Assembly: GCA_022661535.1 (NCBI GenBank) | Contig: JAKULF010000016.1 | Coordinates: 558,001-622,000 of the forward strand | Length of the DNA: 64,000 nucleotides | From: Eutypa lata | Lineage: Eukaryota > Ascomycota > Sordariomycetes > Xylariales > Diatrypaceae | Direction of reading: 5' to 3' | In this document: one piece after another, positions 57,692 to 64,000 of the stretch | Numbering within the stretch: position 1 is the stretch's first letter | Layout of the letters: each line of letters opens with the position of its first letter | Program-made: the position numbers and the translations under genes | Notes under the pieces: generated by a model | The model's database searches: none | What the model was told of the DNA's origin: nothing | What the model saw: the letters and a program-made list of their open reading frames with translations, nothing else

Positions 57692-59566
57692 TTATTATAC
57701 TGAGTAAGGGTTTAATACACAAACCCAGCTGCGGCGTCAAGGGTAATACTTGAGAAATCAAGGCGCATTTATGGTGGTCTGAATGAGGAAGGGCATGGGA
57801 ACTGAATGCCTCAGGGCAATAGGTAGCTCACCAAGTTGTACTATGTCTAGCATTTGCTCCCTAGATTTCCCCCTCAACAGAATCAACGCAGATAGGCATG
57901 TGAGAGTAGGTAGATCAAATTCTCACAATAGCTACTGCGCTTCATGACAATACTCCGACCTAGTTTTGTGTCCTTGTGATATATAAGTACACCTTCATCT
58001 TGGAGAAACTTGAATACTCCTCTCATATCTAAGTACCTCATCCTAACCTACCGAAATTGGCAACCCCCGAAGCTCCAACTCTTTAATACCTATACATGGA
58101 TGCAGAATATCGATCTTTAGCTAGTATACCAATGTTATCTTCAAGCTGATACCGAGGCCGCCAAAATTCACGACACGTTTGACATTTGCACCGACATCGT
58201 AGGTCAGACAACCAGAGATGAAAGGGGTGACAAGATCTATGCGGCTTGTTCGTAGTACGTGACGACATCCCGACCTATCTTCTTACTTGACTAAAGTCTA
58301 CTGTCAATCAGTATTTTTCGTCCAAAACATTTCTTGACGAGCGGGAAGAAAGGTGCTTATAAAATAGGTCGCCCTTGTGAATACTAGCTCTAACGCCGTC
58401 CAGACAAGACTACGCTGCGATTCATCTCTTCAACACCACGGTTTGAATCACCCTTTAGATCATAGTGCAACTACGTCTTTCTGATATGTTTAGAAATGAA
58501 GCCTCACAGTCAAGAAACATACCAACCATTTCTCGATATCTTGTGTTTGAAGGTCACATTCACGATATCCTCTAAAATCATATTGGTAGCGGGTGTTTTT
58601 ATTGGGTTAAGAGATCAGTGGTGGATATCTAAAGTCGTTCTGGGTTCTACGTAGACTAAGTAAGAACGCCGCCAATGTGTGGAGTCCTCAATACCGGCGC
58701 TCTCTGTGACCCTTAAGTGGCTCGAGCCTTTCTTTATCTAAGAAGCCATGAGGTCCGGCCTTTTGGACTCGCCGGTGTACTAGTCATGGCGGTGTAGGTC
58801 ACATCATCTGGCATCGACTAGAGGAACAATACTCCTTCGTCTAATCCTATATGACCACCCAAACGCCAGTGACGCACATGATGGCATAACCTCGTGATGA
58901 GATGCGATATAAATTTATCGTATTTCGTTTCACGTCAGAGTGCCGTTCGGCTGTGTCCTTGATCTCGGGTTCCCCAAAAAGAGGCCGATTGGTTAGGCTA
59001 AAAATACCTTGCATAGCCAATCGCTATACTTCTCCCAAGATCCAATGGCGACCTTGGAAGTGATAACTATCTGACGGCTTAAGTAATAACCCGATCTCTT
59101 ACTAGGAACCCGTGAGCTTATTAGTGTCTCAATATACGTATATCGGGGGGCCATACCCCTAGTGAGCTTGTGGCTGCTAACATACGACTAGGCAGAATCT
59201 ATTGTACCTCCAGGTGCGCAAAGGGGCAGATATCGTATGTGGGATATGAGTAGGTATATTTTTCCGCGCCTTTCTAATTACGAACGGGGCACGTTATCAA
59301 ACTCCGAAAGGGTTCGGGGTTGATAGAGCGGTGACGATCTATACGCCATGTGCAATGCAGCTTCGGCCAACCATATTTTACTAGGAACCCCGATACCCTC
59401 CGGCAGTTATATGGGAATTGCGGGACCGGTAATACAGGAAAGGACTATAAATATGTAAGAAAGCCCATACGATTCCCATTGAAGTTAAAGAAACACAGGT
59501 TACCATCCTACCTTGAATCGAAATCAACAGCATACTTCAGAACGGATTCTCTTTCCACATATCAAG
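57692..59566. other. Intergenic, about 1.9 kb
   Basis: No gene recognised in either strand; stops are frequent in all frames. Confidence 0.5.
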
Positions 59567-60289
59567 ATGGCACCCATTCACGTTGGATGCCCTGTTTATG
59601 ACTACCAGCCCATAGACGTTATCGGGCCGACTGACCTTCTCAACTCGGCGGGAAAGAGGATCTTGAAGTTCTGCCAGTTCTACGGCCCGATCGACGATGC
59701 TGTCATTGAGCGTGCTCCACAATTCGTCTTCCATCACATCGGGGTAACACGAGACCCGGTGACTCTGACTACGAGTAATATATCGCTCGTGCCAACCACG
59801 ACGGTCGACGAATGTCCCGAGTTGGACATCCTTATTCTCGGCGGGCCTGATCCTGTCAATTTTCAGCTGGACCCCAAGCTGGCCGATCTCGTCCGCCGCC
59901 ATGTCGCGTCCGGGAAGATCCTGTTCACCAACTGCACCGGCGCATCTGTTGCCGCGTCTACCGGTGTGCTGGATGGGAAGAACGCAACTGTCAACAACGT
60001 CGAGTACGAATGGGTGAAGAGGCAATATCCCAAGGTCAAATGGACCAGGGAGAAGAAGTGGATCGTAGACGGGAATATCTGGACGGGTTCCGGCGCTGTC
60101 GCAGGCATGGATATGGTTTCACACTGGCTGAAGGAAAACTCCGGCTTAGATGTGCTCACCTACGGGGCTATGGGGCTGGATTATGAGCCTAGGGATGAGG
60201 ACGGGCTATTTACCGTGTTACCGAAGAGATTTGACTCGGACGGGAAGCAGATTTCTACGCATGTCTTCTCCTATCACGATCAGATTTGA
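59567..60289 (+). CDS. DJ-1/PfpI (class I glutamine amidotransferase-like) protein
   Basis: A single exon of 240 aa; start at 59567 (CAAGATGGCA) chosen over the upstream in-frame Met at 59513 because it begins the first beta strand (PIHVGCPVYDYQPIDVIGP). The nucleophile elbow ILFTNCTGASVAAS places Cys123 at the expected site; a GGP.PVNF loop precedes it and WTGSGAVAGMDM follows. The fold matches ThiJ/PfpI proteins of the isonitrile hydratase/transcriptional-regulator-like group common in fungi. Activity is not predictable from sequence. No signal peptide. Ordinary length and complete motif set. Confidence 0.9.
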   Translation: MAPIHVGCPVYDYQPIDVIGPTDLLNSAGKRILKFCQFYGPIDDAVIERAPQFVFHHIGVTRDPVTLTTSNISLVPTTTVDECPELDILILGGPDPVNFQLDPKLADLVRRHVASGKILFTNCTGASVAASTGVLDGKNATVNNVEYEWVKRQYPKVKWTREKKWIVDGNIWTGSGAVAGMDMVSHWLKENSGLDVLTYGAMGLDYEPRDEDGLFTVLPKRFDSDGKQISTHVFSYHDQI

Positions 60290-61738
60290 GCGCCACTGCG
60301 GGGTGGATGAGAGGGGAGTAGTTGTTGAGTGGAAGAAAGGAGGGGGGCTTTGTTCATACGGATGATACATCTTTAGTAGATGCAGAAATATAAATGGGAT
60401 ATTGGAGGAGATTCATCAAGTTAAGTTAGTCTGTGCTGCAGTCATGGTGCGTCGACACACCAACTGTCTCTGTTTCTTTCGTATAATGTGGTGATTGTCG
60501 ATGAGTTTGCAACTATCATCATTGTAGAAACCTTTAGTTATTGGCCAAACAAACATCATGGCCTTCGGTTCTTCTAGACCTTGAGCTTGCTCTATGGTAT
60601 CGAAGAAATAAGGACTTCAAAACCTAGAATCTTGACATGTTAGCTCAGCGGGGGTGGATGCTAGGACAATAATACCCATCATAAAGCTGTCATATTAAAA
60701 AGATCAATGTGGACAGAGAAAAAATGATTTCCGAACGAAAGAAAACAACACTCAGTTATCCAGGGGAACCAATTTGAAAGCTAGTCACGTGATCGATTCT
60801 ATGCGACTGTTGTCTATGCAAATATTCGCTAGAGGTCGGTAATATTGACAGACAGAATGCTGCAATCGTAAATCAACTTCGCCGAAGCCATGCGCGATGA
60901 TAGTTGTATCCAATCATTCGTTGATTCCTTCTTGCAGATATTCTGTTCTCTGATCACTATCGTACAGCTGAGGGTCAAAGGGTGTAGGGAGTTCCGACCC
61001 CTACTTCTAGAGGCTAGATTCGGGGGAGTGTGACGCCTAGACCGGCTAGACCTGAAACGTCTGAAGATCGACAAATGAGACGTGAGGGCTACAGGGGCTG
61101 AAGATCTTACCATTGAAGTCCAGAAGCAATGAGTTATCTTCATCAATCGTTATTTAGGTTCTAGTTAGTATGCATTCTGAAGGGTTTTACTTCATACTTA
61201 ACTATCATTATAATGAGATGATGGACCTCATACTTCACAGATTGTGTATATTCAATGACAAAGATAAGAAAACGGACTTTGTAGGGAGGTGCACGGAGAT
61301 CCCAGCGCTTAACTAGTGTATTAAGACGACAAACTATCCCATTTTGGTTATACCAGCCCCCCTGTAGCCGCCGGGAATCTGTGCAGGCTGTGATCTGCCC
61401 AAAACCCTGCATCAGTGATCATTGCTTCAGCCATCGGATCTGAAACTACCCGATACCAATCGTATGTCTGAAAGATTATGTAGACAAGAGGTTACATTGG
61501 ATTTGATTTGATCGCTTCGCCCCCTCTTTTGCTTTCTTCCTTCTCATGAGTTGATCTCTCTCACCTAACGTCCGTCTGTCGTCTTTCGCTTCAATCTACC
61601 TATTCAATTCTACATTACAATATTGTCTTTTTTTAGTGGCAGGCCACAATATCCGACGACTACTTAATTAATATCCTCAAATCATTTTCTTGGATTCCTC
61701 TTAAAACAATATCCACGAGCGTGCTCATCATTATCATC
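60290..61738. other. Intergenic, about 1.4 kb
   Basis: No gene seen. Confidence 0.5.
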
Positions 61739-62221
61739 ATGTTTCGCACACCGTTCACCCTCCTAGTGCTTGCGCTCTCCATCTTCCACGTCTCGATTGC
61801 CTCAGTAGCCGATGTCGATAACGCGCCGGCTCTCGAACCTCGGCAAAGCGCCGGTTCCGATCCCACTGCGCCTGCCTGCCAGGAGTATGCCATCGTCGCC
61901 AACCTTTCTACCGTTGGCTTGACTCCCGACTACCGTGCAGCCTGGTTGCGCTCTTCCCCTCTTGGCACGGATGCCGCCTCCAGTATCCTCGACACCCAGT
62001 CGCCCAAACTGGACGCGATGAAGTTCGATACCGCGTTGAATGCGCAGTGTGGAAACCTCACGACAATCGCTACGGAAGGGGCTGCTACCAACTTTACCGA
62101 GAATACCGTATTAGGACTACCAATCAAGGAGATATTCGGAGCCGACCCTGCTGGCTTCGCTACGCCCTTCGTCTCGGTTTTGATCATCTTGGTGATGGGT
62201 GGAACGTTCATGTCGTTGTAA
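61739..62221 (+). CDS. Small secreted, probably GPI-anchored or membrane-tethered protein
   Basis: A single exon of 160 aa from Met at 61739; an in-frame Met at 61721 would only add MLIIII. A signal peptide (residues about 1-21) is followed by a mature domain with two cysteines (PACQEY, NAQCGN), several N-glycosylation sites (NLS, NLT, NFT) and a hydrophobic C-terminus (FVSVLIILVMGGTFMSL). A hydrophobic tail without charged residues after it is the usual GPI-attachment layout. Domain unknown. Likely faces the cell wall. Confidence 0.7.
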   Translation: MFRTPFTLLVLALSIFHVSIASVADVDNAPALEPRQSAGSDPTAPACQEYAIVANLSTVGLTPDYRAAWLRSSPLGTDAASSILDTQSPKLDAMKFDTALNAQCGNLTTIATEGAATNFTENTVLGLPIKEIFGADPAGFATPFVSVLIILVMGGTFMSL

Positions 62222-63598
62222 AACGAGCAGTCTTTGTGGACTTTTTTGTTACGCGGAGTGGAAGAGGATCGATTTGGATATTGGGAGGTAGTCGATCGAG
62301 GGTACCGGGCAGGCTACTCGTCGGTAGTCATTTCATTTTAGGTCTCAGCAGCTCAGGCTGTTGCAAGGAAGACTGGGGCACTACCTCTAGATGATTGATA
62401 TGATGGCATCATCTCTATTCATACTATGTATGTAAAGCTACTTGCATATGTAGTTTGATCTCTGGTTCAGTACACTACTTAATGTTGCCAATCAAATGAG
62501 GATAATTCTTGAAGATGAATCAATGTGTTTGATCTTAAGTAGCGGCATTCCCTACATCTGAAACGTTTATGATCCTAGGCAAATCTATATCCAACCACTT
62601 ACCACCCCAGCTCAACTACGATTAATGCCGCAAGCCATGCATTTACTTGTCTGCTGGATGGGCGATCACATGAAGATAACTGTATGAAACATTGTTAAGA
62701 TCTGCTCTAGTAGCTGCTCACCTGCTCTATGGATGCAAGCTATATATCAGGAAGTGGAGGAGTATGCATACTTAGCTTACAGTCCGAGATGGCTCTAAGA
62801 CCACCTAAGCCGTACAAAACAGGCTGGAGATCGTCAATAGACGACTTTACTCCAGAGTATGAAATGTTGAGATGGTCGAAGATATCTGCACTTATCCCAC
62901 CCACTAGAGCTCAAGAATTCCTTTAAGCGTCGTCGAGATGATTGGATATTAAGAGATATGTATTCAATAACTAGGTAGGCAGTTACAGTTCTGACAGGCA
63001 GACGGGCAGATAGGCTTCTTTCAGTTGGGGATTAGGTATGGATGCCAAGACTCTTTAGCACTCTAATAGCGCCCCTAACTAGCGGGGTTCGAAGCCCCCC
63101 AATCACTGTGATTGACAGCTTCTGCAGTACTAAAGATAGAGCCCTAGATAAGAGCTACATACTAGGTATGTATGGATGGAGTGATCTACGTCATTGTTTT
63201 CCAAACAAAACAAGCATCAGAAGTCACACACATGTAGACGGACACTATGAATAGAGAATCATGAGCCCTTCTCACTGATTACCACTACCCGTATGGAGTC
63301 CATATTCAGTACCTTCCTATAATTCCCATCCCGGACTTAGTTTAACCCTTTTCTGTATTATAATCATTATAATTCAACCTAAGGTAATACCTACCTATAC
63401 CTAGACAGCTAGACAATCAAGAGACGCGAGGGCTCTTGATTATCGGACCATTCCTTCCCTACGCACGTCAGTCTGCTATTGACCACCGTGAAGCTGAAAC
63501 TTTGGTTTATCAAGAAGGAGAAATCTGTGTGCCTGCATTGATGTAGGCAACCATTGTTTTGTAAAGAAACGTTCGAGTCGTCTTAGGTGTTTGAAGAT
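62222..63598. other. Intergenic, about 1.4 kb
   Basis: No gene seen. A tRNA B-box-like GGTTCGAAGCC near 63086 lacks the rest of a tRNA. Confidence 0.5.
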
Positions 63599-63950
63599 AT
63601 GGATTTCCAGGCAGATTACAACGAGCCTCAAGATGGCATTGCCGTCTTGAACAACAGCGTAAGTCTTGTCGCCCCCCTCTAGCATACTATCGCACGACAT
63701 GAGACAGCATGGTCGACTTACAATCAGTGGTTCATATTCTAGTCTAAAACCTCATCTACTCTGGCTTCGGTTTTATCTGCCTTCGTTCCCACGTGGGTGA
63801 GTCTGCACTGAACAGCTCCACTTCATCAATCTTGTATATTAACCCTACTTAGGCGACAAGTCTTGGTTTCATTATGATATTCGTGTTGATTCGACAGAGG
63901 TTTCCTAATATATATGCCCCTCGGACATTCATGGGAACGATACCGGAAAG
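63599..63950 (+). CDS. OSCA/CSC1 (TMEM63-like) channel, 5' part only
   Basis: The first three exons are visible: 63599-63658, 63743-63796 and 63853-63950; the gene continues past the window. They encode MDFQADYNEPQDGIAV..., then LASVLSAFVPTWATSLGFIMIFVLIRQRF and NIYAPRTFMGT. The N-terminal extracellular lead, first transmembrane helix and YAPRT(Y/F)xGT motif are diagnostic of fungal CSC1/RSN1-type calcium-permeable, osmosensitive channels of the plasma membrane. Introns (84 and 56 nt) have GTAAGT and GTGAGT donors; a third GTGAGT donor lies at 63951. Each exon is too short to be noticed as a long open frame. Confidence 0.8.
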
Positions 63951-64000
63951 GTGAGTAGGCTCACCTAGCTCTTCCTCAGCGTGTCACCTTTCTAACTTGG

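Noticed and set aside
63083..63100. GGGGTTCGAAGCCCC, tRNA-like T arm
   Set aside because: A palindrome, but no D arm, anticodon arm or acceptor stem could be placed around it.
1..64000. CRISPR array, rRNA, prophage or intact transposon
   Set aside because: No regularly spaced repeats, no rRNA-like sequence and no transposase, integrase or reverse transcriptase motifs were seen; the genome is fungal.

Overview
The window is nuclear DNA of a filamentous ascomycete (Pezizomycotina). Genes are interrupted by 45-150 nt introns with GTRNGT donors, CTAAC/CTGAC branch points and YAG acceptors. Intergenic spacers are long, and many products belong to families characteristic of these fungi: DUF3433, RTA1, Zn2Cys6 regulators, tannase/feruloyl esterase, Hce2 and AA1-like secreted proteins, and the striatin orthologue PRO11. 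The exact genus cannot be read from the sequence; a Sordariomycete, perhaps Xylariales, is my guess.

Layout. 1-2.6 kb: a thaumatin-like secreted protein (+) and an AA1-like small secreted protein (-). 4.5-10 kb: a divergent pair, a STAND/NLR-like protein with a degenerate P-loop (-) and an AAA+ ATPase of the DUF7025 type (+), separated by about 0.8 kb. 10.8-18 kb: an SGNH/GDSL esterase with a 10-nt microexon, a large DUF3433 membrane protein, and an Hce2 effector-like protein. 18.4-28.7 kb: an MDR-type oxidoreductase, striatin (the one clear housekeeping/developmental gene) and a hotdog thioesterase. 30.9-37 kb: an 89-aa orphan, a mucin-like single-pass membrane protein, a Zn2Cys6 factor cut by an in-frame TAA, and an RTA1 membrane protein. 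37.8-42.3 kb: a tannase-family esterase with a frame-breaking deletion, and a coiled-coil, probably nuclear orphan. 42.6-49.8 kb: an aldo/keto reductase, a secreted lactonase-fold beta-propeller, a secreted NucA/NucB-type nuclease-like protein and an orphan. 51-64 kb: a cysteine-rich secreted protein, an eroded cytochrome P450 pseudogene, an alpha/beta hydrolase, an F-box/2EXR-like protein, a DJ-1/PfpI protein, a secreted or GPI-type protein, and the first exons of an OSCA/CSC1-type channel running off the right edge.

Most genes do not form one pathway. The segment reads as accessory, fast-evolving territory: at least six secreted, effector-like or wall-facing proteins, an NLR-like gene pair, and three broken genes at different stages of decay. 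An approximately 80-bp repeat with an internal dyad occurs twice, 9.4 kb apart. No rRNA, convincing tRNA, CRISPR array or intact transposon was seen. All exon boundaries were worked out by hand from reading frame plus splice consensus and have not been tested against transcripts.
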